Source: RGDT01 sp964630925
GTDB taxonomy: Bacteria > Planctomycetota > Planctomycetia > Gemmatales > Gemmataceae
Direction: 5' to 3'
Length of the DNA: 23,430 nt
Assembly: GCA_964630925.1 (NCBI GenBank)
Contig: CAZVZK010000159.1
Location: forward strand, 1-23,430
The first letter of the stretch is position 1, and each line of letters begins with the position of its first letter. Of this stretch, positions 13,694 to 21,412 are shown piece by piece. The position numbers were made by a program, and so were the translations under genes. Under the pieces are notes generated by a model. That model searched no databases, had not been told where the DNA came from, and saw only the letters and a program-made list of their open reading frames with translations.

Positions 13694-14839
13694 ATGACAG
13701 GGGGCGAGCCGTCGGAGCTGCGGACCTTCGTGGAGGACATCGTCCTCGCCCGCCGGCCGGATGCGGCGGGGCGCGCGGCGGTAGGTCGCCTCGTGGGCAA
13801 GTACCACGCCTACATCGTGCGCCAGCTCCGCGGCGCGCCGTTCCGCTTCGACGCGGGCCGGGCGGAGGAGTGGGCGTGCGACTTCGAGCACGAGAGGTTC
13901 CTCGAGAGCCGCCTCCTGGAGGGCTTCGAGCCGGGGCCCGGCAAGGGGCGCTTCCGCGGCTACCTCTTCCGCGCGCTGCACAACTGGGCGGTGGACCGCC
14001 TGCGCAAGGAGGCCACGGAGCGCCGCCGCCTCCCGGCCGGCCCTGCGGCCGAGGACGTGCCGGCGACGGGCACACCCGACCTCCTCGGCGAGGAGGAGGC
14101 CGCCGCAGCCAGCGCCGCCGCCCTTCTGGCCGAGGCCGTCATCGACCTGTACAAGGGGCACAGGCCTTCCGAGCCGCACCACTGGAACGTCTTCCGGGCG
14201 CGGCACCTCCTCGCCGAGCCGTGGGGCGAGGCCCGGTGCGTGGCGGAGTTCGGCCTGGGAGGCATCGCGCGGGTGTCGTCCATCTCGCGGACGATGCGGC
14301 TGCGCCTGCGTGACGCCATCCGCGCCCGCGTAACGGACCTCGAGGGCGGCGAGCGCGTGGACGAGGCGGCCGAGGAGGTGATCGCGGCCGCACACGCCTA
14401 CGGCGGGTCGTACCTGCCCGACCTCCCGTTCATCGATGTCGGCGGGGCGCCGGACGGCTCGGTCCTGATGGCCGCGGCGGCGCACCTGCCGGCGGAGATG
14501 CGCTGCCTGACGGGGGCCATCGACCTGGGCAGCCTGCTGCGCGAGGCGCTGACCCTGCCGGGCGCGGCGGCGCTGGGCGATGCCTCGGCATCGGCGGAGG
14601 CGCTCGGTGCGGCCAAGGACGCCGCCAAGGGCTGGGAGGCGGAGAAGCCGCCGGCGTTCCCCAGCGAGGTGTGCCGCTGGGTGTATTACGCGACGCTGGC
14701 GGCGGCGCTGCCGACGCGGATCAGCCGGCAGGACGAGGCCGCGCTCCGCAAGGGCATCGCGTGGGCGCTGCGGCAGCCGTGGCGCGAGCGGGCCCTCGAC
14801 GCCACGCTGCAACGCGGCCTCGGCGCCCTGGGGGGGTAG
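13694..14839 (+). CDS. Long ECF-type RNA polymerase sigma factor (putative)
   Basis: The 381-residue product begins with a helical region comparable to sigma region 2 (GRLVGKYHAYIVRQLRGAPF, then FEHERFLESRLLEGFEPGPG). It includes GKGRFRGYLFRALHNWAVDRLRKE (84-107), a pattern typical of planctomycete ECF sigma factors (xKGKFRxYLxxxxxNxxxDxxR). A basic region near 183-212 (VAEFGLGGIARVSSISRTMR) could correspond to region 4 and its helix-turn-helix. Beyond residue 220 is an extension of about 160 residues without a recognised domain, ending in TRISRQDEAALRKGIAWALR; normal ECF factors are about 180-220 residues. No transmembrane segment is evident. GGGAGGGG lies about 6 nt before the ATG. There is no anti-sigma gene beside it. 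Sigma identity is likely but not certain; DNA binding is inferred. Confidence 0.72.
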   Translation: MTGGEPSELRTFVEDIVLARRPDAAGRAAVGRLVGKYHAYIVRQLRGAPFRFDAGRAEEWACDFEHERFLESRLLEGFEPGPGKGRFRGYLFRALHNWAVDRLRKEATERRRLPAGPAAEDVPATGTPDLLGEEEAAAASAAALLAEAVIDLYKGHRPSEPHHWNVFRARHLLAEPWGEARCVAEFGLGGIARVSSISRTMRLRLRDAIRARVTDLEGGERVDEAAEEVIAAAHAYGGSYLPDLPFIDVGGAPDGSVLMAAAAHLPAEMRCLTGAIDLGSLLREALTLPGAAALGDASASAEALGAAKDAAKGWEAEKPPAFPSEVCRWVYYATLAAALPTRISRQDEAALRKGIAWALRQPWRERALDATLQRGLGALGG

Positions 14840-14845
14840 GGACAC

Positions 14846-15168
14846 TCATGGCCGTTTGCGGACGGCCGCCTCGGCCTCCTGGAGGATGAGGCCGGCCTCC
14901 AGCAGCTCGTAGAACATCGCCGGCGTGCGATGCGGGTCGTCCTTCAGGAGCGCCAAAGAGGTCCGCGCCAGGCCCAGCCAGCGGGCCGCGGCCTCGTGCT
15001 GGCCGAGCTTGGTGGAGGCGAGGGCGAGGAAGGCGGCGCAGGCGGCGCCTGGCCGCCGCTTGTAGGCCTGGGCCAGCGGGGCGAGGGCCAGCTTCGCCTT
15101 GTTGGCCCGGAGGTGTACGCCAGCATCCGGCCGGCATCATCACACGCCTGCCACTCCGCCTCGGTCAT
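14846..15168 (-). pseudogene. Frameshifted MTEAEW-start helical-repeat protein
   Basis: The start MTEAEWQACDDAGRMLAY at 15168 is in one frame, but the continuation ANKAKLALAPLAQAYKRRPG, AACAAFLALASTKLGQHEAA, ARWLGLARTSLALLKDD and YELLEAGLILQEAEAAVRKR to the stop at 14846 is in another. The switch falls at 15111-15117, where the minus strand reads GTACACCTCC; removing one AC gives GTACCTCC and would join the parts as MLAYLRANKAKLAL. The best explanation is a 2-nt duplication. The reconstructed protein of about 106 residues is TPR-like (paired helices) and shares its first residues with the MTEAEW protein at 16044-16781. It may be a recent pseudogene, a sequencing error or, less likely, a recoding site. 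It lies 15 nt after the HicA-like gene. Confidence 0.7.
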
Positions 15169-15183
15169 GGCGGACATCCGAAT

Positions 15184-15453
15184 TCAAGCTCCCGAGGCGG
15201 CGGGCGGGTCGCTGGCCTTGAGGAGCCGCGCGATGAACTCGTCGCCGTCGGCGATGCCGTAGGTGTCGAGGGTGACCTTCGCCCCGAGGATGTGCATGTT
15301 TGCGGCCTCCTCCGCGTCCGGCCTGATAGGGACGGGGAAGATCGCCTCGGTGCCGGGGTAGGTGTAGACGCGCGTGTCCCCATCGATCTCCTGGACCCGG
15401 AGGCCGAAGGAGCGCATCACCGCGTCGAGCCGGCCGTAGGTGACGCCCTTCAT
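15184..15453 (-). CDS. Small HicA-like protein coupled to a DUF4365 gene
   Basis: The 89-residue product (MKGVTYGRLDAVMRSFGLRV, then DTRVYTYPGTEAIFPVP and VTLDTYGIADGDEFIARLL) has the helix-strand-strand-strand-helix order of the dsRBD-like fold of HicA toxins. The pattern of GLRV followed by strands and a C-terminal helix is comparable, but the catalytic Gly-Ser-His of classical HicA is missing, so toxin activity cannot be assumed. Its ATG overlaps the stop of the upstream DUF4365 gene in ATGA (4 nt), a sign of translational coupling and joint function. It is followed after 15 nt by the frameshifted gene. Family assignment is tentative. Confidence 0.65.
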   Translation of the reverse strand: MKGVTYGRLDAVMRSFGLRVQEIDGDTRVYTYPGTEAIFPVPIRPDAEEAANMHILGAKVTLDTYGIADGDEFIARLLKASDPPAASGA

Positions 15454-15962
15454 GAGATGACCCTCAATGTGAATCGGGACAGGGCGTCCTGTTTGCGTGC
15501 GTGGATGAGTCGAATGGCGCGCCGCGTGACCGTCTGGGCCACCGGAATTCTTACCCGCACCGTCTTCGAGTCTGGCCGTGGACGAGGCGTGCGAGGCGCC
15601 CGGAAGTATTCCTGAACGTCGAGCCAGTACCCTCGCCGCTTTGCAACGTCGTAGAGCATGAGGATGACGGGCTGCCGCTCAGCTATCCAGAGGGTGTAGT
15701 CCCGCACGTCGAGATCGAAGGCGACCGATTCCCTGGTCACCACCCACGCTTCGGACGCCTTCAACTGCCAGTGGACGAGGCCCGGTTCGACGCGCCCATC
15801 CGCGTCGAAGGTCTGCATCGCCACGTCGTAGCCGTAATCGGGGACGAGCCGATGGGCGGCGTGGCCTTCCTCGAAGATGAAACGCTCGAGGTGGTTGTGG
15901 CTCAGGTCGGCGATGACGTGCCCGCGAGTACGGCGTTTCCTATCGTCCGGCTCCCTTGCCAT
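15450..15962 (-). CDS. DUF4365 family protein, putative PD-(D/E)XK-like nuclease
   Basis: The 170-residue product matches the DUF4365 pattern: RTRGHVIADLSHNHLERFIF, then DYGYDVAMQTFDADG, VHWQLKASEAW, and DLDVRDYTLWIAERQPVILM with YWLDVQEYF. Asp46 in the DYGYDV strand and Gln66-x-Lys68 in WQLKAS resemble the D...(E/Q)xK catalytic core of PD-(D/E)XK nucleases; Glu26 would be the helix-1 acid. DUF4365 proteins are often found in accessory or defence contexts; the function here is inferred. GGAGGGAGGGG lies about 9 nt upstream of the ATG at 15962, and a TACAAT box lies at 15987-15992. Its coding sequence appears less GC-biased than the neighbouring housekeeping genes, compatible with acquisition. 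It is coupled to the HicA-like gene. Confidence 0.8.
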   Translation of the reverse strand: MAREPDDRKRRTRGHVIADLSHNHLERFIFEEGHAAHRLVPDYGYDVAMQTFDADGRVEPGLVHWQLKASEAWVVTRESVAFDLDVRDYTLWIAERQPVILMLYDVAKRRGYWLDVQEYFRAPRTPRPRPDSKTVRVRIPVAQTVTRRAIRLIHARKQDALSRFTLRVIS

Positions 15963-15986
15963 GAGCGCACCCCTCCCTCCGTTTGC

Positions 15987-15992
15987 ATTGTA
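15987..15992 (-). promoter_or_regulatory. Candidate -10 box for the DUF4365/HicA-like pair
   Basis: TACAAT (5 of 6 to TATAAT) on the minus strand lies 24 nt before the ATG of the DUF4365 gene, leaving room for a short leader that contains its ribosome-binding site. A convincing -35 box is not visible. It would let the pair be transcribed independently of the gene at 16044-16781. Confidence 0.35.
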
Positions 15993-16043
15993 CCTCCTGG
16001 GCGTCGGCAAGCGGAAGTGGCAAGTTTCGATGTCGGATTGCCC

Positions 16044-16781
16044 TCACCCCTTTCCGAGCACGAGGTCCAACGCCCAGCACCCACGCACATGCGGGCCGGG
16101 CGAGCGGAGGTGAGAGAGGATGTCGGCGTCGGTGCAGCCTGCCTCCTCAAGCGCATCCGACAGTACCCCGAGGCGGGCGTTGTCGAGGTAGCCGACCGGC
16201 AGGTAACGCTCGTCGTAGGCCGCCCGCGCCAGCGACAGCACGTTTGTGGGCCGACAGGCCGGGGGGAGAGAGGACGGGCGGAAGGGGTTGCCGAAGATGT
16301 CGCGGGCCAACGTAGCCTGTTCCCTCTCTTCAGGAGCCATAGTTTCCGGGTCTATCACGTCACTCGTTCTGCCGGCACCCGCCTGTCCCGGCCTGGCGGA
16401 CAGCCTTGCCGCCTCGAACGCCAGAGAACCGATCCCAGACCCCCGCTGACCGTCAAGTCGCAAGCGGATGGTGGTTCGAGTCGCCAGCGACCGCCCGAGG
16501 CTCTCACTCACGGGATGATCCCGAGGACCCAGACCCACCAGGGCGAGCAGGGCAGCTCGCTCAGGTTCGAATCGCTGTCGCCATTCCCGGACCGCGGCCG
16601 GGTCTTCGACGATGGCCTCGGCCTGTTCGGTGGCGTCCTGGTCCTCGGCGTCGAGACGTGTCCAGATGCGCCGGCAGCAGGCGCAGTTGAAGAGCAGCAC
16701 CTTCCTTTCGCTCGCCTGCGCCTTAATGGAGAGCAACATGGCCGTCGGACGAGTACTCGCCAGCCATTCCGCCTCGGTCAT
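16044..16781 (-). CDS. MTEAEW/GPHVRGCW family protein (planctomycete-type, unknown function)
   Basis: The 245-residue product has three features that I associate with a large family of uncharacterised planctomycete proteins: the start MTEAEWLAST with ML a few residues later, the cysteine cluster LLFNCACCRRIW (Cys33, 35, 36), and the C-terminal block ARDIFGNPFRP, YLPVGYLDNARLGVLSDALE, EAGCTDADILSHLRSPGPHV and RGCWALDLVLGKG. The middle is variable and charged. There is no signal peptide or membrane helix. The cysteines could bind a metal but no complete motif is seen. The ribosome-binding site is weak (GGGGGTGAT). It leads a minus-strand cluster with the DUF4365 gene (81 bp away). I infer no function. 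Confidence 0.85.
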   Translation of the reverse strand: MTEAEWLASTRPTAMLLSIKAQASERKVLLFNCACCRRIWTRLDAEDQDATEQAEAIVEDPAAVREWRQRFEPERAALLALVGLGPRDHPVSESLGRSLATRTTIRLRLDGQRGSGIGSLAFEAARLSARPGQAGAGRTSDVIDPETMAPEEREQATLARDIFGNPFRPSSLPPACRPTNVLSLARAAYDERYLPVGYLDNARLGVLSDALEEAGCTDADILSHLRSPGPHVRGCWALDLVLGKG

Positions 16782-16846
16782 GCTCGATCACCCCCAGGAC
16801 GCTCGCATCCCCCGTCATGATACGTCCCACACCGACGAGGTCTCGC

Positions 16847-16875
16847 TTGCCTGAGTCGAGGAACGGCGGTAATCT
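16847..16875 (+). promoter_or_regulatory. Weak candidate promoter of the metalloprotease gene
   Basis: TTGCCT (16847-16852) and TAATCT (16870-16875) are separated by 17 nt in the 140-bp divergent gap, about 45 nt before the ATG at 16922. The match to the sigma-70 consensus is only partial (4 of 6 and about 3 of 6), so this rests mostly on position. Confidence 0.25.
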
Positions 16876-16921
16876 GGGCAAGGTCGGCAGACAACTCATC
16901 TCCCATCAGCCGAGGCAGCCA

Positions 16922-19714
16922 ATGACCCCCCGTTACCTCCTCGCCGCGCCGCTCCTGTTGCTCGTCCTGCTCGTCGGGCACGCCCAGCCGCCCGCCGGCA
17001 TCGGCCCGCTCCCCGGCTTCCCGCCCGGCATGCAGGCGGGCGGCCCCGAGCACAAGTTCGAGGACTTCGACAAGACGGTCAAGGGAGCCAAGGAGATCGA
17101 CGGCCTGTTCAAGATGTACCGCAAGGGCAACGACCTCCTCGCCGAGATCAAGCCCAACCAGCTCGATCAGCCGTTCCTCCTGCCCATCGCCATCGCCCGC
17201 GGCTCGGGGCTGGGCGGCTTCACCATGAACTTCGACGAGCAGTGGGTGGTGATGTTCCGCCGCGTCGAGGAGCGGATGCAGGTGATCCGCCGCAACGTCC
17301 GCTTCCGGGCCAAGGCCGGCACGCCGGAGGCCAGGGCCGTCGAGACGACCTACGCCGACTCCATCCTCCTGGCCATCCCGATCAAGTCCATCCACCCGGT
17401 GCGGCAGAGCCTGCTCGTCAATTTCAACGACATCTTCATGCAGGATCTCGCCGAGCTGAACCTCGGGCAGTTCGACGCCACGCGCTCCGGCTGGCACAAG
17501 GTCAAGGCGTTCCCGAAGAACGTCGAGATGCAGGTGTCGGCCACGTTCAACGGCCGGCGGATGCCCGGCATGATGGGCGGCATGGGCGGGCCGGGCGGCG
17601 ACGAGAGCGTCATCGACAGCCGGGGCATCACCGTCGTCGTCCACTACGGGCTGTGCGAATTGCCTGGGCCGGGCTACACCCCCCGCCTCGCCGACAGCCG
17701 CGTCGGCTACTTCCTCAGCACGGTGAAGGACTTCAGCACCGACAGCCAGGACACCTCGTACGTCCGCTACGTGAACCGCTGGCGTCTGGAGCGGGCCGAC
17801 GGGAGCGTGTGGAAGGAGGGCGGCAAGCTGGCCGCCCCCAAGAAGAAGATCGTCTTCTGGATCGAGAAGAGCGTGCCCGACGAGTACCGGGCCGCGGTGC
17901 GCGAGGGCATCCTGGAGTGGAACAAGGCGTTCGAGAAGGTCGGCTTCCGCGACGCCATCGAGGTGCGGCAGCAGGAGAACGAGGACTTCGACCCCGAGGA
18001 CATCAACTACAACACCTTCCGCTGGATCACCACGGATCAGGGCTTCGCGATGGGGCCGAGCCGGGCCAACCCCCTCACCGGCGAGCTGATGGACGCCGAC
18101 ATCATCTTCGACGCCAGCATGATCCGCTTCTGGAAGATGGACCACCAGCTCGTCAGCGGGGCCGGGGCGTTCCCCAGCCGCATCGAGGCCATGCGCCGCG
18201 GCTGGGGGCCGGGCGGGGCCGGCGCCGACGGCACGCGCGGCTGGAGCCACCCCCGCCTGCGTGTCGCCGGCCATGGCCACGCCGACCCACGCCAGCTCGC
18301 CGTGACGCACGGCCTGTGCCAGTGCGCCGGCCACATGAAGTACGAGCTGGCGATGGCGGCGATGCACGCCGCCGCGGCAGCCGGGCCGGGCAAGGGCGTC
18401 GAGAAGACGCCGGATGAACTGATCCAGCAGGCGATCAAGCACGTCGTCATGCACGAGGTCGGGCACACGCTCGGCCTGCGGCACAACTTCAAGGCCAGCA
18501 CCATGCTCAAGCTGGCGCAGCTGCACGACACGGCCATCACCCGCAAGCAGGGCATCGTCGGCAGCGTGATGGACTACAGCCCGGTGAACCTGGCGCCCAA
18601 GGGCGTGAAGCAGGGCGACTACTTCAGCGTCGTGCTGGGGCCGTATGACTACTGGGCCATCGACTACGCCTACCGCCCGCTGGCCGGCGGGACGGAGGGC
18701 GAGCGGGCCGAGCTGAAGAAGCTGGCGAGCAAGGGCGCCCTGCCGGGGCACGACTACGGCACCGACGAGGACATGTTCGGCACGGCGGACCCGCTCATCA
18801 ACACCTGGGACCTGAGCGACGACCCGATGGCGTATGCGCATCAACGGGCGAACCAGGCGCGCGAGCTGTTCGCCGGCCTCGCCGAGCGCGTGGTGGCCGA
18901 CGGCGAGGGGTATCAGAAGGCCCGTCTGGCGGTGAGCATCCTCCTGGGGCAGCTCGCGGAGTCGGCGTTCCTGACGGCCAACCACGTCGGCGGTGAGCAC
19001 GCGCACCGCGACCACCGCGGCGACCCCAAGGCGCGCGACCCGATGGTGCCGGTGAAGGCCGAGCGGCAGCGCGAGGCGCTCAGGTGGCTGCAGACGAACA
19101 TCCTGACGGACAAGCCGTTCCGCCTCCAGCCCGAGCTGCTGCGCAAGTTGGCCGCCGAGCGCTGGTGGCACTGGGGCACGGAGCGGGAGGTGATGCAGCC
19201 GGTGGACTTCCCGCTGAACCAGCGCATCCTCAACATCCAGCGTGTGGCGCTGCGGCAGCTCCTCGGCCCGGACGTGCTGCACCGTGTGCAGAACAACGCC
19301 AACAAGGCCGACAAGGGCGAGAAGCCGCTGGAGCTGGCGGAGGTGTTCCAGGCGCTGACGGCGTCGGTGTGGGCCGGGGTGCCCGAGGACGGCAAGCCCG
19401 TCGAGTCGTCGGTGCTGATGCGGAACCTGCAGCGCGAGCACCTCAAGGACCTGACGGAGATCGTGATCGGGCGCGAGGCGCGGGGCTTCTTCCCGATGGG
19501 CCCGATGATGATGATGCCGGGGATGGGCGGCGAGGGGGGATACCCCCCTGACGCGCGGAGCCTGGCGCGGCTGCACCTGAAGCGGATCGGCGCCCGGCTG
19601 AAGGCGGCGCTGGAGAAGGCGATCATGGACGACGCGGCTCGGGCGCACGTGGACGAGTGCCACGACCTGATCGCGAAGGTGCTGAGCGCGTCGCTGCGGG
19701 TGAACCAGCCGTGA
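16922..19714 (+). CDS. Large secreted zinc metalloprotease (DUF5117/DUF4953-type)
   Basis: The 930-residue product has a signal peptide (MTPRYLLAAPLLLLVLLVGHAQ) and a long N-terminal region typical of the DUF5118/DUF5117 proteins (DLLAEIKPNQLDQPFLLPIA; VVVHYGLCELP; GYTPRLADSRVGYFLSTVKD; FWIEKSVPDEYRAAVREGIL). The catalytic domain has HEVGHTLGLRH: His511, Glu512, His515 and His521, the metzincin HExxHxxGxxH zinc site. SVMDYSPVNL, with Met550, is the likely Met-turn. A Met/Gly-rich loop (MPGMMGGMGGPGG, and again PMMMMPGMGG near the C-terminus) is unusual. It should degrade proteins or peptides in the periplasm or outside the cell; the substrate is unknown. The frame is open from 16817, but 16922 is chosen for the signal peptide and GAGG about 8 nt upstream. 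It converges with the kinase gene after 15 bp. Confidence 0.92.
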   Translation: MTPRYLLAAPLLLLVLLVGHAQPPAGIGPLPGFPPGMQAGGPEHKFEDFDKTVKGAKEIDGLFKMYRKGNDLLAEIKPNQLDQPFLLPIAIARGSGLGGFTMNFDEQWVVMFRRVEERMQVIRRNVRFRAKAGTPEARAVETTYADSILLAIPIKSIHPVRQSLLVNFNDIFMQDLAELNLGQFDATRSGWHKVKAFPKNVEMQVSATFNGRRMPGMMGGMGGPGGDESVIDSRGITVVVHYGLCELPGPGYTPRLADSRVGYFLSTVKDFSTDSQDTSYVRYVNRWRLERADGSVWKEGGKLAAPKKKIVFWIEKSVPDEYRAAVREGILEWNKAFEKVGFRDAIEVRQQENEDFDPEDINYNTFRWITTDQGFAMGPSRANPLTGELMDADIIFDASMIRFWKMDHQLVSGAGAFPSRIEAMRRGWGPGGAGADGTRGWSHPRLRVAGHGHADPRQLAVTHGLCQCAGHMKYELAMAAMHAAAAAGPGKGVEKTPDELIQQAIKHVVMHEVGHTLGLRHNFKASTMLKLAQLHDTAITRKQGIVGSVMDYSPVNLAPKGVKQGDYFSVVLGPYDYWAIDYAYRPLAGGTEGERAELKKLASKGALPGHDYGTDEDMFGTADPLINTWDLSDDPMAYAHQRANQARELFAGLAERVVADGEGYQKARLAVSILLGQLAESAFLTANHVGGEHAHRDHRGDPKARDPMVPVKAERQREALRWLQTNILTDKPFRLQPELLRKLAAERWWHWGTEREVMQPVDFPLNQRILNIQRVALRQLLGPDVLHRVQNNANKADKGEKPLELAEVFQALTASVWAGVPEDGKPVESSVLMRNLQREHLKDLTEIVIGREARGFFPMGPMMMMPGMGGEGGYPPDARSLARLHLKRIGARLKAALEKAIMDDAARAHVDECHDLIAKVLSASLRVNQP

Positions 19715-19729
19715 CGGGTGGGCGAAGGC

Positions 19730-21412
19730 TCAGCGTTCGACGCGGACCTCGTCGTGCTGGGCCGACTCGATGCGGACGCGGCCGCCCTCGGCCTTGACCC
19801 AGAGGGCGGCCTCGCGGAGCGGCCCGCCGCCCGGCAGCGACGCCACCAGGGCGCCGTGGAAGTAGTAGAGACGCCGGCCGCCCGCCTCGATGATCTGCAC
19901 CTCCAGGTACGGCGCCCTGCCCTCCATCTCCCTGGCCGAGGGGAACGGCACGGCCGGGCCGTCGCCGACGGAGGCGCCCTGGCGGGTGATGCGTAGGCCC
20001 TGGCCCGGCCCCGATGCCGAGGCGTCGCCCAGGGCCACCTCGCAGGCGGTGGCCTCGTGCAGGTCGATGCCCAGGGTGACGCGCAGATCGGGCCCGTGCG
20101 GGCGGAAGCGGCGGCGCACCACGCCCGCCCCCGCCAGGACGGGCGTCCTGTCGTCGTCCAGCTCGACGGTCCAAGGCCGCCCGAAGGGCGTCCACGGCAG
20201 CACGGTCTTGCCGTCGTACAACTGCTCGGCGACGCCCGCCGAGACGACCTTCACCGGCGTCGGCGGGCTCCCACGCGGCCACAGCCACCAGGCCGCCGCG
20301 CCCGCCCCGACGATCAGCACCCCGGCGGCGAGCCGGATCATCCAGCCCCGGCGTGGCGTCGGGGCCGTCGGCGTGCCCGCCGACAGGCCCGGGAGGCCGT
20401 CGATGCGGGCGAGCAGCTGGTCATAGGTCTGGATGCGACGCCCCAGGTCCGGCTCCATCATCGCCGCGACGAGGGCGGCGGCCGCCTCGGACACGGGCGG
20501 GCCGAGGCGGGGCGAGGCCTTGGACTTCTGGCCGAGGATGTCCCACACGCCGCCCTCGAACGGCGCCTTGCCGGCGAGCATGTGGAACGTCGTGGCCCCC
20601 AGGCCGTAGATGTCGGCGCGGTGATCGACGCGGGCGTCCTTGACCTGCTCCGGGGCCATGTAGGCGGGCGTGCCCATGATGGCGCCGGCGGCGGTGAGGC
20701 GCTCGTCGGCCCGCAGGGTGGAGGCGAGGCCGAAGTCCATCACCTTGACCAGCGGGACGCCGGGCGGCAAGCCCAGCCCGGCGGGCGCGGGCACGAGGAA
20801 CAGGTTGGCGGGCTTGACGTCGCGGTGGATGATCCCGAGGGCGGCGGCGTGGGCGAGGGCCGCGGCGGCCTGCCGCGTGATGTGCCACGCGGTGCGCTCG
20901 TCCACCGGGCCGGCGCGGGCGACGCGGACGTGGAGGTCCTCGCCGTCCAGCAGCTCCATCGAGAAGAAGGCGCGCCTGGCGTCGGCGTCGAAGTCGAAGA
21001 CCTGGACGATGTTGGGGTGGGAGAGGCGGGCGAGCAGCTCGGCCTCCTGCTTGAAGCGGCGGGCCATCTGCTCCGCCGACGCCCCGGTGAGCGGGACGGA
21101 CTTGAGGGCGACGGGCCGTCCGAGCTTGAGCTGGCGTGCGCGGTACACGGTGCCCATGCCGCCCTGGCCGAGGACGCCCTCGACGGCGTAACCGGGGTAA
21201 TGGACCTCCGGCTCGGCGGCGAGTGTCTGGGCGGGCGCATCGACGCCGATCAGGCCGGTGACGGCGGCGGCGGGCAGCCAGGTGACCCTGTCCAAGCTCA
21301 CGCGGAGGGACGGCGCGCCCTGGCGGATGCGGCGGGCCATCTCGGCGGGCGGGTGCGGCCCGCTGACGGTGTCGCCGTCGTCGATGTACCACTCCTGCAT
21401 GGGGGCGCTCAC
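19730..21412 (-). CDS. Membrane Ser/Thr protein kinase with N-terminal GYF-type domain
   Basis: The 560-residue product has, in order, a GYF_2-like domain (WYIDDGDTVSGPHPPAEMARR, about 8-55), a Hanks-type kinase domain (about 75-340), one membrane helix (MIRLAAGVLIVGAGAAAWWLW, about 358-378) and an extracytoplasmic domain of about 180 residues. All key kinase residues are present: GQGGMG loop (82-87), Lys104 in VALK, HRDVKPAN with Asp198, DFG (226-228) and APE (253-255). It should phosphorylate Ser/Thr of cytoplasmic proteins in response to a signal read by the outer domain; the ligand is unknown. The start is a GTG at 21412 inside GTGA, overlapping the stop of the redoxin gene by 4 nt; the ATG at 21400 is an alternative. 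The coupling suggests joint expression with the redoxin lipoprotein. Confidence 0.93.
   Translation of the reverse strand: MSAPMQEWYIDDGDTVSGPHPPAEMARRIRQGAPSLRVSLDRVTWLPAAAVTGLIGVDAPAQTLAAEPEVHYPGYAVEGVLGQGGMGTVYRARQLKLGRPVALKSVPLTGASAEQMARRFKQEAELLARLSHPNIVQVFDFDADARRAFFSMELLDGEDLHVRVARAGPVDERTAWHITRQAAAALAHAAALGIIHRDVKPANLFLVPAPAGLGLPPGVPLVKVMDFGLASTLRADERLTAAGAIMGTPAYMAPEQVKDARVDHRADIYGLGATTFHMLAGKAPFEGGVWDILGQKSKASPRLGPPVSEAAAALVAAMMEPDLGRRIQTYDQLLARIDGLPGLSAGTPTAPTPRRGWMIRLAAGVLIVGAGAAAWWLWPRGSPPTPVKVVSAGVAEQLYDGKTVLPWTPFGRPWTVELDDDRTPVLAGAGVVRRRFRPHGPDLRVTLGIDLHEATACEVALGDASASGPGQGLRITRQGASVGDGPAVPFPSAREMEGRAPYLEVQIIEAGGRRLYYFHGALVASLPGGGPLREAALWVKAEGGRVRIESAQHDEVRVER

Noticed and set aside
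16778..19663. A 961-codon minus-strand open frame opposite the metalloprotease
   Set aside because: The plus strand encodes a signal peptide, HExxHxxGxxH and family motifs; the minus frame has only Ala/Arg/Leu/His-biased shadow composition with no domain.
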